Part shown: positions 1-7,047 of the stretch, in pieces
Layout: each line of letters opens with the position of its first letter
Numbering within the stretch: position 1 is the first letter of the stretch
The notes under the pieces: model-generated
Databases searched by the model: none
What the model was told of the DNA's origin: nothing
Seen by the model: only the letters and a program-made list of their open reading frames with translations
Source of the DNA: an uncultured Ectothiorhodospiraceae bacterium
GTDB taxonomy: Bacteria > Pseudomonadota > Gammaproteobacteria > UBA9214
DNA: 8,845 nt
Direction: 5' to 3'
Assembly (NCBI GenBank): GCA_947258945.1
Contig: CAMYKJ010000012.1
Span: forward strand, 1 to 8,845
Translations under genes and position numbers: made by a program

Positions 1-256
1 CCCTGTCGGGATCGCGCTGCCCGAAGGCCTGCCCGGGATCCAGTGTCAAACGCTGTTTATCGCCGCGCACCAGAGCATACAGCCCGAGCTCCAGCCCGTA
101 ATCCAGTGCGCCGTCCCCCAGTGTGAATGTCAGCGGTTCACCCCCGAAGGTACTTTCTGCCACCGTACCGTCTTCCAGCGAGAGTGACAGGTGCAGTGTC
201 ACGGTGCTGCGTTCGGTGATCGGGAATCTGAAATCGGGGTCACGCAAACCGTTCAC
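1..256 (-). CDS. fkpB: FKBP-type peptidyl-prolyl cis-trans isomerase, SlpA/FkpB type (3' end outside window)
   Basis: Cytoplasmic FKBP-family prolyl isomerase/chaperone; only the first 85 codons are in the window. I read a GTG start at 256-254 whose last two bases are part of the lspA stop (GTGA overlap), giving an N-terminus MNGLRDPDFRFPITERSTVT. Residues 19-37 (strand followed by LEDGTVAEST) and 43-80 (TFTLGDGALDYGLELGL, then GDKQRLTLDPGQAFGQ) match the E. coli FkpB pattern (LDDGTTAEST, FRLGDASLSEGLE, EPDAAFG). Family members are about 140-160 residues, so roughly half is missing. Its place directly after lspA fits the ileS-lspA-fkpB-ispH order known in gammaproteobacteria. A weak AAAGG lies about 10 bases upstream of the GTG, inside lspA, so translation is probably coupled to lspA. 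The identification is firm; the exact start is less so. Confidence 0.88.
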   Translation of the reverse strand, partial: MNGLRDPDFRFPITERSTVTLHLSLSLEDGTVAESTFGGEPLTFTLGDGALDYGLELGLYALVRGDKQRLTLDPGQAFGQRDPDR

Positions 257-723
257 CGCGCAGCGGCCTTTCTGTGCCCCATGAATGCGTCGAGTATCAG
301 CAGGAAGGCGCCGACGGAAATCGCCGAGTCGGCAACATTGAATGTCGGCCAGTGCCAGGCGCCGTAATAAACATCCAGGAAATCGATCACGTAACCGTAC
401 GCAAGGCGATCGATCAGGTTGCCGACCGCACCGCCGAGAATCAGCGCAAGTGCCAACGCGGTACGCCCGTCCTGCGGACCCAGGCGCCGCAGCCAGTTCA
501 GCAGAAAGAGGCTGATACCCAGCGTCAAGGCAACAAAAAACCAGCGTTGCCAGCCGGAGGCGTCACCGAGAAAACTGAACGCGGCGCCGGCATTGTAGAC
601 CTTCGTCAATGCAAACATCGGCACGACCGGTATCGGCTGGTGCATGGCCAGCATGGCATCGGCGAGCAGCTTGGTACCCTGGTCCAGTAACAGCACCACC
701 GCGGACACCCATAACCACTTCAT
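253..723 (-). CDS. lspA: Lipoprotein signal peptidase (signal peptidase II)
   Basis: Inner-membrane aspartyl protease that cleaves the signal peptide of prolipoproteins after the lipobox cysteine has been diacylated by Lgt. From the ATG at 723 the protein is 156 residues, normal for the family (about 150-170). Four hydrophobic segments are visible, near residues 3-17, 60-78, 90-103 and 132-147. Conserved blocks are DQGTK (14-18), YNAGAAFSF (43-51), GNLIDR (101-106), the VIDF motif with catalytic Asp114 and the FNVADSAI motif with catalytic Asp132, matching the Asp pair of P. aeruginosa LspA. I chose the ATG at 723 because GGTGAT sits 7 bases upstream and the protein then begins MKWLW as in many homologues. 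A GTG at 735 would add four residues (MIYA) and cannot be excluded. The gene starts 24 bases after the ileS stop and overlaps fkpB, so it is part of the operon. Confidence 0.97.
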   Translation of the reverse strand: MKWLWVSAVVLLLDQGTKLLADAMLAMHQPIPVVPMFALTKVYNAGAAFSFLGDASGWQRWFFVALTLGISLFLLNWLRRLGPQDGRTALALALILGGAVGNLIDRLAYGYVIDFLDVYYGAWHWPTFNVADSAISVGAFLLILDAFMGHRKAAAR

Positions 724-730
724 GGCATAT

Positions 731-736
731 ATCACC
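731..736 (-). promoter_or_regulatory. Ribosome binding site of lspA (decides the start)
   Basis: GGTGAT on the minus strand matches part of the canonical AAGGAGGTGAT anti-anti-Shine-Dalgarno sequence. It lies 7 bases before the ATG at 723, whereas the alternative GTG at 735 falls inside this motif and has no good site of its own. This supports the shorter LspA. Confidence 0.55.
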
Positions 737-747
737 GCTACGGGCGC

Positions 748-3594
748 TCAGGCATAGCGGCGGACTTCGCCGTCGCCGGTCACGTTATCGACACAGCGCC
801 CGCAGATCTCCGGATGCCCGGCAACCGAACCGACATCCTCGCGGTGGTGCCAGCAGCGAATGCATTTGGCATGCGCGGAAGGCGTCACACGGATACTGAT
901 GTCCATGCCCGGCAGCTCTGCGGCAACGGCATCGTCCGGACAGTCCTGTATATCGTGTACCCGCGCATAGGAGGTAATCAGCACGAAGCGCAGCTCGTCT
1001 TCAATCGCGTTTAGCAGGGCGCGCGTTTCCTCATCGGTATACAGGTCCACCTCGGCATCCAGCGGCGAGCCGATATCGCCCGACACCCGCAGCTTTTCGA
1101 GCTGCTTGCTGACGGCGTCGCGCACCGCGATGATACGGTCCCAGAAATCCGTGCCCATACGCTGCAGGATCTCGCTCTCGGAGAAAAACGCCGGCGGCAG
1201 CTCGTACCAGGTGGCGAGGAACACCGAATCGTCGCGCTCGCCGGGCAGTGCCTGCCAGATCTCATCGGCCGTGAAACTCAGAATCGGCGCCAGCCAGCGG
1301 ACCAGTGACTCGGCCACATGGTACATCGCGGTCTGTGCCGAGCGGCGCGGAATACTGTCGGCCTGCGTGGTGTACTGGCGGTCCTTGATGATGTCGAGAT
1401 AGAAACTGCCCATATCCACGGCGCAGAAGTTATGCACCAGCTGGTAGATGCGGTGGAATTCATAGTTGTCATAGGCCGCCTGCACCTGCTCCTGCATCTG
1501 GCGCGCGCGCTCCACGGTCCAGCGATCCAGACACAGCATCTGTTCCGGGTCCAGCATATCCGTCGCGGGATCGAAACCGTGCAGGTTGGCCAGCAGGAAC
1601 CGCGCCGTATTGCGCAGTCTGCGATAGGCATCGGCCGTGCGCTTCAGTATCTCGTCCGAGACGCTCATTTCGCCGCGGTAGTCCGTCGCCGCTACCCACA
1701 GGCGCAGGATATCCGCACCCAGTGATTTCATGATCTTTTGCGGGGCCACCACGTTGCCGCGTGACTTGGACATCTTCTGCCCCTTCGCATCGACAGTGAA
1801 GCCGTGCGTGAGAACGGCCCGGTAGGGCGCCTCGCCGCGGATGGCCATTGCGCTCAGCAGCGAGGACTGGAACCAGCCGCGGTGCTGGTCGGAGCCTTCC
1901 AGGTAAAGATCGGCCGGCAGCCCGAGTGCGGCACGGCGCTCGAGGACCGCCACGTGCGTCACCCCGGAATCGAACCACACGTCCAGGGTGTCGCCGGCCT
2001 TGTCGTAGTCGTCCGCCGCTTCACCCAGCAAATCGGCCGGTTCGAGCGCAAACCACGCGTCGATACCGCCTGCCTCGATCCGCTGCGCCACTTCCTCGAT
2101 GAGGCGATCTGTCTCCGGGTGCAGCGCCCCTGTCTCCTTGTGGATGAACAGCGCAATCGGGACACCCCAGGTGCGCTGACGGGAGATGCACCAGTCGGGA
2201 CGGTTTTCGACCATACCGGCAATGCGCGCCTCACCCCAGTCCGGCATCCAGCTGACCTCGCGGATGGCGGCCATGGCGGCCTCGCGCAGGCCATTCTGGT
2301 CCATGCTGATGAACCACTGCGGGGTTGCACGGAAAATAATCGGCGTCTTGTGCCGCCAGCAATGCGGGTAACTGTGGCGCAGCATTTCCTCGCGCACCAG
2401 TGCACCCCTGCCCTTCAGCACCTCGATCACGTGGTCGTTGGCGGCGAACACATGCTCACCGGCAAACAGTTCCGTGTCCGGCAGAAAACAGCCATTGCTG
2501 CCCACCGGGTTGTAGACATCGAGCTGGTAGCGGCTGCCGACCACGTAGTCGTCCTGACCGTGGCCCGGCGCGGTGTGCACAGCACCGGTGCCTGCCTCGG
2601 TGGTCACGTGATCGCCGAGAATGACAGGCACCTCACGTGCATAGAACGGATGGCCAAGACTGATACCCTCCAGGTCGCTGCCCTTGCAGTAGGCAACCAC
2701 CTGGTAGTCCTCGGCGCCATAACGCAGCATGGTGTCCTTGAGCAACGCCTCGGCAATCAGCAAGCGTTCCGCGCCGTGTCCGATATCGCACTGCACCACG
2801 GCATACTCGAGGTCCGGGTGCAGCGACACCGCGAGGTTGGCGGGCAGCGTCCACGGCGTGGTGGTCCAGATAACGACCGAGATCGGACCACTGCCGTCAT
2901 GACCCTCGACATGGTGACAGCACGACAGCAGACCTTCCTCGTTCAACACACGAAAACGGACATCGATGGCCGGTGAATTCTTGTCCTCGTACTCGACCTC
3001 GGCCTCGGCCAGCGCCGACTGGCAATCGGTGCACCAGTGCACCGGTTTGAAACCCTTGTGCAGGTGCCCGTTGCCGATGATCCTGCCGAGTGCGCGAATG
3101 ATGTCCGCCTCGAAGCGGAAATCCATGGTGAGATAGGGATCATTCCAGTCACCGAACACACCGAGCCGGATAAAGTCCTTGCGCTGGCCATCGACCTGCT
3201 TGCCGGCGTATTCCCGGCACGCCTTCCTGAATGTCGGCGCATCGACCTTGACCCCGGCCTTGCCCACCTTCTTTTCCACGTTGAGTTCAATCGGCAGGCC
3301 GTGACAGTCCCAGCCGGGGATGTAGGGCGCATCAAAACCGGCAAGCGTCTTGCTCTTGACGATGATGTCCTTGAGGACCTTGTTGACGACATGGCCGATA
3401 TGGATATCGCCGTTGGCGTACGGCGGACCGTCATGCAGGGTAAACAGCGGCCGGCCCGCTGCCGCCTCGCGGATTCGACCGTACAGATCCATGTCATCCC
3501 AGCGCCGCAGCATCTCGGGCTCACGGTTGGACAAATTGCCCTTCATCGGGAAGGCCGTCTTCGGCAGGTTGAGTGTATCTTTGTAATCAGTCAT
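748..3594 (-). CDS. ileS: Isoleucyl-tRNA synthetase
   Basis: Cytoplasmic class I aminoacyl-tRNA synthetase that charges tRNA-Ile and edits misactivated valine. From ATG 3594 the product is 948 residues (E. coli 938). Visible in order: [12 protein letters not shown] nucleotide-binding motif (57-68), the CP1 editing domain with the Thr-rich WTTTPW peptide (243-248) and later [17 protein letters not shown], the KMSKS loop (607-611), the anticodon-binding helical region, and a C-terminal zinc site CxxC...CxxC with Cys911, 914, 931 and 934. All catalytic signatures are intact. I reject the longer reading from a TTG at 3618 because homologues begin at [11 protein letters not shown], exactly the internal ATG. 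No clear Shine-Dalgarno precedes this ATG. It lies 98 bases after ribF and 24 bases before lspA, in the conserved ribF-ileS-lspA order. Confidence 0.98.
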   Translation of the reverse strand: MTDYKDTLNLPKTAFPMKGNLSNREPEMLRRWDDMDLYGRIREAAAGRPLFTLHDGPPYANGDIHIGHVVNKVLKDIIVKSKTLAGFDAPYIPGWDCHGLPIELNVEKKVGKAGVKVDAPTFRKACREYAGKQVDGQRKDFIRLGVFGDWNDPYLTMDFRFEADIIRALGRIIGNGHLHKGFKPVHWCTDCQSALAEAEVEYEDKNSPAIDVRFRVLNEEGLLSCCHHVEGHDGSGPISVVIWTTTPWTLPANLAVSLHPDLEYAVVQCDIGHGAERLLIAEALLKDTMLRYGAEDYQVVAYCKGSDLEGISLGHPFYAREVPVILGDHVTTEAGTGAVHTAPGHGQDDYVVGSRYQLDVYNPVGSNGCFLPDTELFAGEHVFAANDHVIEVLKGRGALVREEMLRHSYPHCWRHKTPIIFRATPQWFISMDQNGLREAAMAAIREVSWMPDWGEARIAGMVENRPDWCISRQRTWGVPIALFIHKETGALHPETDRLIEEVAQRIEAGGIDAWFALEPADLLGEAADDYDKAGDTLDVWFDSGVTHVAVLERRAALGLPADLYLEGSDQHRGWFQSSLLSAMAIRGEAPYRAVLTHGFTVDAKGQKMSKSRGNVVAPQKIMKSLGADILRLWVAATDYRGEMSVSDEILKRTADAYRRLRNTARFLLANLHGFDPATDMLDPEQMLCLDRWTVERARQMQEQVQAAYDNYEFHRIYQLVHNFCAVDMGSFYLDIIKDRQYTTQADSIPRRSAQTAMYHVAESLVRWLAPILSFTADEIWQALPGERDDSVFLATWYELPPAFFSESEILQRMGTDFWDRIIAVRDAVSKQLEKLRVSGDIGSPLDAEVDLYTDEETRALLNAIEDELRFVLITSYARVHDIQDCPDDAVAAELPGMDISIRVTPSAHAKCIRCWHHREDVGSVAGHPEICGRCVDNVTGDGEVRRYA

Positions 3595-3629
3595 CTGGTC
3601 GGTATCGCCGGCACACAAGGCGTCAATTT

Positions 3630-3679
3630 ATAACCCAATCACTGCCTGAATCCCACTATTGTTTGGTTATGGGCCCATA
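3630..3679. repeat. Inverted repeat and 12-base palindrome in the ribF-ileS spacer
   Basis: The only real gap inside the left operon (3595-3692) contains ATAACCCAA at 3630-3638 facing TTGGTTAT at 3663-3670, an inverted repeat with one bulged base and a 24-base loop. The right arm runs into the perfect palindrome TATGGGCCCATA at 3668-3679. In the minus-strand transcript this sits 36-85 bases before the ileS ATG. There is no U-tract, so it is not an ordinary intrinsic terminator. A TATAAA on the minus strand (about 3627-3632) could be a -10 for an ileS promoter, but no acceptable -35 is present at 16-18 bases. Function unknown. Confidence 0.4.
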
Positions 3680-3692
3680 CAGGCGCCCTTTG

Positions 3693-4631
3693 TCAGCCGC
3701 GGCTGTCTGCAAAGACCTTGCGTGCCTGTATGGCATCCCGCTGTATCTGCTCGCGCAGCGCATCAAATGAATCGAAACGCTGCTCGTCACGCAGCTTGTG
3801 CAAGAACTCGACCTCCACGTGCTGTCCGTAAATATCCCTGTCGAAATCGAACAGGTGGACTTCCAGCTGCAGCCAGGTCCCGTCGACGGTCGGGCGCTTG
3901 CCGACATTGGCAACACCCGCGTAGGCGCGGGCACCGGGCCAGCTCATATGCACGGCAAACACCCCGCTCAGCGGCGAGCGGTGACGGTGCAGCCTGATAT
4001 TGGCCGTCGGGAAACCAATGGTGCGGCCGCGTTTGTCGCCGTGCGCGACCCGGCCGCACAGGGTAAACGGTCGCCCGAGGAGCTCCGCGGTCCATTCAAG
4101 ATCGCCTGCCGCCAGGCTATCGCGGACACGCGTACTGCTGACCCTGCCGTCACCGATATCGAAGGTATCGATCGCGCCCACCTCGAAACCGTACTGCCCG
4201 CCGGCCTGTTGCAACAGCGTGAAATTGCCGGTGCGGTCTTTGCCGAACCTGAAATCATCACCGACCAGCAGGTAGCGCACCCCCAGCCCGTCCACCAGAA
4301 TCTGCCGTATGAATTCATCGGCCGTCAGGCCGGCCAGTTGTGCATTGAAGCGCAGACAGAGCACCCGCTCCACACCGTAGCGTGACAGCGCCTGCAACTT
4401 CTCGCGCAGGCGTGTCAATCGGGGGGGTGACGACGCCGGGTGGAAATACTCGCGCGGTTGCGGCTCGAAGGTGACGAGCATGGCCGGCAGACTCCGTTGC
4501 GCGGCGGCCACTTGCAGGGAGCTGATGACGGCCTGGTGGCCGCGGTGCACACCGTCGAAACTGCCGATGGTCGCCGCACATGGCCGGTGATGTGCACGCA
4601 GGTTGTGGAGGCCCCGGACCAGTTCCGTCAT
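3693..4631 (-). CDS. ribF: Bifunctional riboflavin kinase / FAD synthetase
   Basis: Cytoplasmic enzyme that phosphorylates riboflavin to FMN and adenylylates FMN to FAD. The product is 312 residues (E. coli 313). The N-terminal FAD synthetase domain shows the nucleotidyl-transferase motif GSFDGVHRGH (23-32), VGDDFRFGKDR (123-133) and SSTRVR (165-170). The C-terminal riboflavin kinase domain shows GRVAHGDKRGRTIGFPTAN (193-211), with the flavin/ATP-binding GFPTAN, then GVANVGKRPT (239-248) and the probable catalytic Glu257 before HLFDF. I use the ATG at 4631-4629; a longer open frame reaching 4766 only shadows murJ. The ATG overlaps the murJ stop by one base (TAATG) and has an AGGAG 8 bases upstream, so its translation is probably coupled to murJ. 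It is the usual gammaproteobacterial neighbour of ileS. Confidence 0.97.
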   Translation of the reverse strand: MTELVRGLHNLRAHHRPCAATIGSFDGVHRGHQAVISSLQVAAAQRSLPAMLVTFEPQPREYFHPASSPPRLTRLREKLQALSRYGVERVLCLRFNAQLAGLTADEFIRQILVDGLGVRYLLVGDDFRFGKDRTGNFTLLQQAGGQYGFEVGAIDTFDIGDGRVSSTRVRDSLAAGDLEWTAELLGRPFTLCGRVAHGDKRGRTIGFPTANIRLHRHRSPLSGVFAVHMSWPGARAYAGVANVGKRPTVDGTWLQLEVHLFDFDRDIYGQHVEVEFLHKLRDEQRFDSFDALREQIQRDAIQARKVFADSRG

Positions 4632-6202
4632 TACGGATACTCCTGGCGCCACAGGGACAGCAGGCGCAGCCCGGCGAGTCGCAGGACCACAAAATAGGTG
4701 GCGATGCCGGCCACTACCCACACCAGCAACTGCGTTACCCGCTGGCCCGCCGTCCACGCCAGCCACTCCCCGGTTCCCGGCACGGCCCAGGCCAGCATGG
4801 CGGCCAGCACACCGCCGGCCAGCACGGCCTGACCAAGCAGCCGGGGCCAGCCCTGCCGCGGCCGGTAGATATTGCGCCGCTTCAGTGTCCGGTAGAGCAG
4901 ACCGGCATTGACCCAGGCCGCTATGGACGTGGCCAGGGCGAGACCTGCATGCGGACCCTGGATACCGAGTCGTACCATGGGGATGACAAAGACGAGATTC
5001 AGTGCCATGTTCGTAATGAGGGCGATAACGGCAATGCGCACCGGGGTGCGCGGATCCTTGCGCGAGTAAAATGCCGGCGCCAGCACCTTGATGAGCATGA
5101 AACCGGGCAGGCCCAGCGCATAGGCCATCAGGCTGAGACCGGCCATGGACACGTCATGCGCGGCAAAATCACCGTAGTTGAACAGCGTTGCCAGCATCGG
5201 TTGAGACAGCAGGAACAGACCGGCCGCAGACGGAATACCGATCAGCAGCACCAGACGCAAGGCCCAGTCCAGGGTACGGGAAAACTCCTCCTCCGAGCCG
5301 TTCGCATGACTGCGCGACAGGCTGGGCAGAATGACGGTCGACAGCGCGATGACAAAGACACCCAGCGGGAACTCCACCAGGCGATCGGAGTAATACAGCC
5401 AGCTGACGCTGCCGGCGACCAGGAATGAGGCAATCAGGGTATCGAACAGGAGATTGATCTGGGCCACCGACGATCCCAGAATACCGGGCAACATCAGCTT
5501 CATGATGCGTCGCACGCCGGAATCGCGCAGTCCCCAGCGTGGCCGCGGCAGCACACCGATGCGTTTCAGGGACGGCAACAGGAACAGGACCTGCACCACA
5601 CCGGCCACGAACACCCCGCCGGCCAGTGCCATCTCCGGTTGTGCCAGTCCGGGCGATACCAGCACGGCGGCGCCGATCAACGCGACATTCAGCCAGACGG
5701 GTACGAAGGACGCCGCGGCGAAGCGGCCGTAGGTATTCAGTATGCCGGCAGCGAATGCGACCAGGGAAACGAACAGCAGGTAGGGAAAGGTGAAGCGCAA
5801 CAGTCCGGCCGCCAGCGCGAACTGTTCTTCCCCGTGTTTCAGCAGGAACCCGGGCGCAAAGATCGTGATCAGCACCGGGCTTGCCAGTACCCCGATGACC
5901 GTAATACCGGACAGGATACCCAGCAGGGTACCGGCCACCCGGCCTGCCAGCGCCCGCACATCCTCCCGGGTACGCTGCTCGCGGTACTCGGCAATGATCG
6001 GGACGAATGCCTGCGAGAAGGCGCCCTCGGCAAACAGGCGGCGCAGGAAGTTGGGTATCTTGAAGGCGACGAAAAAGGCATCCATGCTGGCGTCGGCACC
6101 GAACATGCGCGCCAGCACGATATCCCGCAGCAGGCCGAGCACCCTCGAGACAAACGTCATACTGCTCACAATTGCAGTGCTTTTCAGTAACTTGTGACTC
6201 AT
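4631..6202 (-). CDS. murJ: Lipid II flippase MurJ (MviN)
   Basis: Inner-membrane MOP-superfamily protein that flips lipid II to the periplasmic face for peptidoglycan synthesis. From ATG 6202 it is 523 residues (E. coli 511) with the expected series of about 14 hydrophobic segments. Residues shown to matter in E. coli MurJ are conserved: Arg20 (SRVLG), Arg26 (RD), Asp41 (MDAFFVAFK), Arg54-Arg55 and Glu59 (FLRRLFAEGAFSQ), and Arg274 (YYSDRLVEFP), equivalent to E. coli R18, R24, D39, R52/R53, E57 and R270. An ATG at 6235 would add a basic 11-residue extension (MRRQSYRHKYW) absent from homologues; MSHKLLKSTAIVSSMT aligns directly with E. coli MNLLKSLAAVSSMT, so I use 6202. No strong Shine-Dalgarno precedes either ATG. 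It is the first gene of the left operon and is divergent from rpsT; I see no convincing promoter for it. Confidence 0.97.
   Translation of the reverse strand: MSHKLLKSTAIVSSMTFVSRVLGLLRDIVLARMFGADASMDAFFVAFKIPNFLRRLFAEGAFSQAFVPIIAEYREQRTREDVRALAGRVAGTLLGILSGITVIGVLASPVLITIFAPGFLLKHGEEQFALAAGLLRFTFPYLLFVSLVAFAAGILNTYGRFAAASFVPVWLNVALIGAAVLVSPGLAQPEMALAGGVFVAGVVQVLFLLPSLKRIGVLPRPRWGLRDSGVRRIMKLMLPGILGSSVAQINLLFDTLIASFLVAGSVSWLYYSDRLVEFPLGVFVIALSTVILPSLSRSHANGSEEEFSRTLDWALRLVLLIGIPSAAGLFLLSQPMLATLFNYGDFAAHDVSMAGLSLMAYALGLPGFMLIKVLAPAFYSRKDPRTPVRIAVIALITNMALNLVFVIPMVRLGIQGPHAGLALATSIAAWVNAGLLYRTLKRRNIYRPRQGWPRLLGQAVLAGGVLAAMLAWAVPGTGEWLAWTAGQRVTQLLVWVVAGIATYFVVLRLAGLRLLSLWRQEYP
4640..4644 (-). 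promoter_or_regulatory. Ribosome binding site of ribF
   Basis: AGGAG on the minus strand, 8 bases before the ribF ATG at 4631 and inside the last codons of murJ. It fixes the ribF start at the ATG overlapping the murJ stop and indicates translation without an intergenic gap. Confidence 0.75.
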
Positions 6203-6290
6203 CCAGTATTTATGCCTGTAAGACTGCCGCCGCATAGGCGCATACGGCGCCGGGAATGCAGGAGTTTAACAACAAAATTAGACAGTTATG

Positions 6291-6320
6291 CAGAAAATTA
6301 AGCAGCGTGCAGATTTTCTG
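6291..6320. repeat. AT-rich hairpin in the murJ-rpsT divergent spacer
   Basis: CAGAAAAT (6291-6298) and ATTTTCTG (6313-6320) form a perfect 8-base inverted repeat around a 14-base loop that itself contains GCA-GCG-TGC. It lies 89-118 bases upstream of the murJ ATG and 93 bases upstream of the rpsT -35 box. It could be an operator, a leader hairpin of the murJ transcript or chance. Besides this hairpin and the rpsT promoter the 278-base spacer (6203-6480) shows GGCGC...GCGCC (6237-6251) close to murJ and no gene that I can support. Confidence 0.4.
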
Positions 6321-6412
6321 GGTTGATCACAGTTAGTTCGCGGTCCGGACATTCCAGAGGTAAAAATTTTCACTAAATCAGTCCTCTTCACCCCCGAAGA
6401 AGACCCTGGATA

Positions 6413-6441
6413 TTGACAACCCGGCGGGGAATCCGCATAGT
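6413..6441 (+). promoter_or_regulatory. Sigma-70 promoter of rpsT
   Basis: A perfect -35 TTGACA (6413-6418) is followed after exactly 17 bases by CATAGT (6436-6441), a 4/6 match to TATAAT. The bases after the -10 are GC-rich (ACGCCGTC), a discriminator type known from stringently controlled, growth-rate-regulated ribosomal promoters. Transcription would begin near 6448, giving a leader of about 33 bases. The spacing and the position just before a ribosomal protein gene make this the best promoter in the window. Confidence 0.8.
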
Positions 6442-6466
6442 ACGCCGTCTTTTTACAGCATCGATT

Positions 6467-6473
6467 GCAGGAG
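6467..6473 (+). promoter_or_regulatory. Ribosome binding site of rpsT
   Basis: GCAGGAG, with AGGAG ending 7 bases before the TTG at 6481. The good site supports use of the rare TTG start codon. Confidence 0.8.
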
Positions 6474-6480
6474 CAGTTCC

Positions 6481-6741
6481 TTGGCAAACTCACCACAAGC
6501 CATCAAGCGCGCGCGCCAGGCGGAGAAGCACCGCCAGCTCAACACCAGTCAGCGCTCGAATATGCGCACGCACGTCAAGCGGGTCATCGCCGCCATCAAG
6601 AGCGGTGACCGCGATGCCGCCACCGAGGCCTACAAGGCGGCCGTTCCTGTTATTGACAGCGCTGCCGGCAAGGGCCTGATCCACGCCAACAAGGCCGCGC
6701 GGCACAAGCGCCGCCTGAACCAGCATATCCGCGCGCTCTGA
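6481..6741 (+). CDS. rpsT: 30S ribosomal protein S20
   Basis: Primary 16S rRNA-binding protein of the small subunit. It is 86 residues (E. coli 87), highly basic and helical. It begins MANSPQAIKRARQAEKHRQL and carries the family signature SNMRTHVKRVIAAI (26-39) and AAGKGLIHANKAARHKRRL (61-79), which corresponds to E. coli AAKGLIHKNKAARHK. The start codon is TTG, as in E. coli rpsT, where a weak UUG start is part of translational autoregulation by S20; whether that control exists here is an inference. It is transcribed alone, divergent from murJ, from its own strong promoter and ends in an intrinsic terminator 20 bases downstream. Confidence 0.98.
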   Translation: MANSPQAIKRARQAEKHRQLNTSQRSNMRTHVKRVIAAIKSGDRDAATEAYKAAVPVIDSAAGKGLIHANKAARHKRRLNQHIRAL

Positions 6742-6761
6742 CGGACAGTCATGCGCCATCT

Positions 6762-6791
6762 AAAAAGCCGGTCATTTGACCGGCTTTTTTT
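6762..6791 (+). terminator. Intrinsic terminator of rpsT
   Basis: GCCGGTC (6767-6773) pairs perfectly with GACCGGC (6778-6784) around a short ATTT loop. The stem is preceded by five A and followed by seven T, the classic Rho-independent form. Because the A-tract is also complementary to the T-tract it could work in both directions, but the nearest minus-strand gene, proB, ends over 300 bases away. Confidence 0.93.
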
Positions 6792-6855
6792 GTGTCCCAA
6801 ATCAACACATAGAAAATTCGCCACGGAATCCACGGAAGGACACGGAAAGATAAAA

Positions 6856-6889
6856 ATATCTCGTCATTCCCGCGCAGGCGGGAATCCAG
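6856..6889 (+). repeat. Left copy of 34-base repeat with ATTCCC-N8-GGGAAT core
   Basis: The core at 6866-6885 is ATTCCC, eight bases (GCGCAGGC), GGGAAT; it folds into an 8-base stem with a GCAG loop. The pattern equals the published consensus of the neisserial dRS3 repeat, though similar CGTCATTCCC...GGGAATCCAG repeats, as I recall, occur in other proteobacteria. Flanks CGTC and CCAG complete the repeat. Confidence 0.75.
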
Positions 6890-6971
6890 TCAAAAAACAA
6901 CATCAAACTTCAACAGATATTTTGATTCTAAATTATTTTGCAAGCACAACGCTGAAGCCATATTGCCGAAT

Positions 6972-7013
6972 CGCATAAGGACAACAATCCAGCTACTGGT
7001 TATGCGCATAAGG
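6972..7013. repeat. Nested hairpin and 9-base direct repeat inside the element
   Basis: CGCATAA (6972-6978) pairs with TTATGCG (7000-7006), and inside it CCAG-CTA-CTGG (6989-6999) forms a second stem. CGCATAAGG occurs directly repeated at 6972-6980 and 7005-7013, the second copy abutting the right 34-base repeat. This is the only internal structure I see in the element core. Confidence 0.45.
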
Positions 7014-7047
7014 CTGGATTCCCGCCTGCGCGGGAATGACGAGATAT
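7014..7047 (-). repeat. Right (inverted) copy of 34-base repeat
   Basis: Exact reverse complement of 6856-6889, with the palindromic core at 7018-7037. The identity over 34 bases, including the ATATCT tail outside the usual repeat, suggests that the two copies were made or homogenised together rather than inserted independently. Confidence 0.75.

Noticed and set aside
1469..1978. 169-codon minus-strand ORF inside ileS
   Set aside because: Out-of-frame reading within ileS; the in-frame protein is complete and conserved.
1804..2976. 390-codon plus-strand ORF opposite ileS
   Set aside because: It lies entirely antisense to the highly conserved ileS, its composition is that of a shadow frame in GC-rich DNA and it shows no recognisable motif.
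3627..3632. Complete ileS promoter from the TATAAA -10-like sequence
   Set aside because: No reasonable -35 hexamer at 16-18 bases; kept only as part of the spacer finding.
3595..3692. T-box riboswitch before ileS
   Set aside because: The spacer is far too short, lacks the T-box core sequence and a terminator, and T-boxes are essentially absent from gammaproteobacteria.
4580..5428. 282-codon plus-strand ORF opposite murJ and the start of ribF
   Set aside because: Gln-, Arg- and Gly-rich antisense frame of two real genes, with no domain or ribosome binding site.
6278..6496. 72-codon minus-strand ORF across the rpsT promoter and start
   Set aside because: It overlaps the rpsT promoter and start, its Cys/Arg-rich sequence matches nothing I recognise, and it has no convincing start site.
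6751..6978. 75-codon plus-strand ORF through the rpsT terminator and left repeat arm
   Set aside because: It translates an intrinsic terminator and repeat DNA; not credible as a protein.
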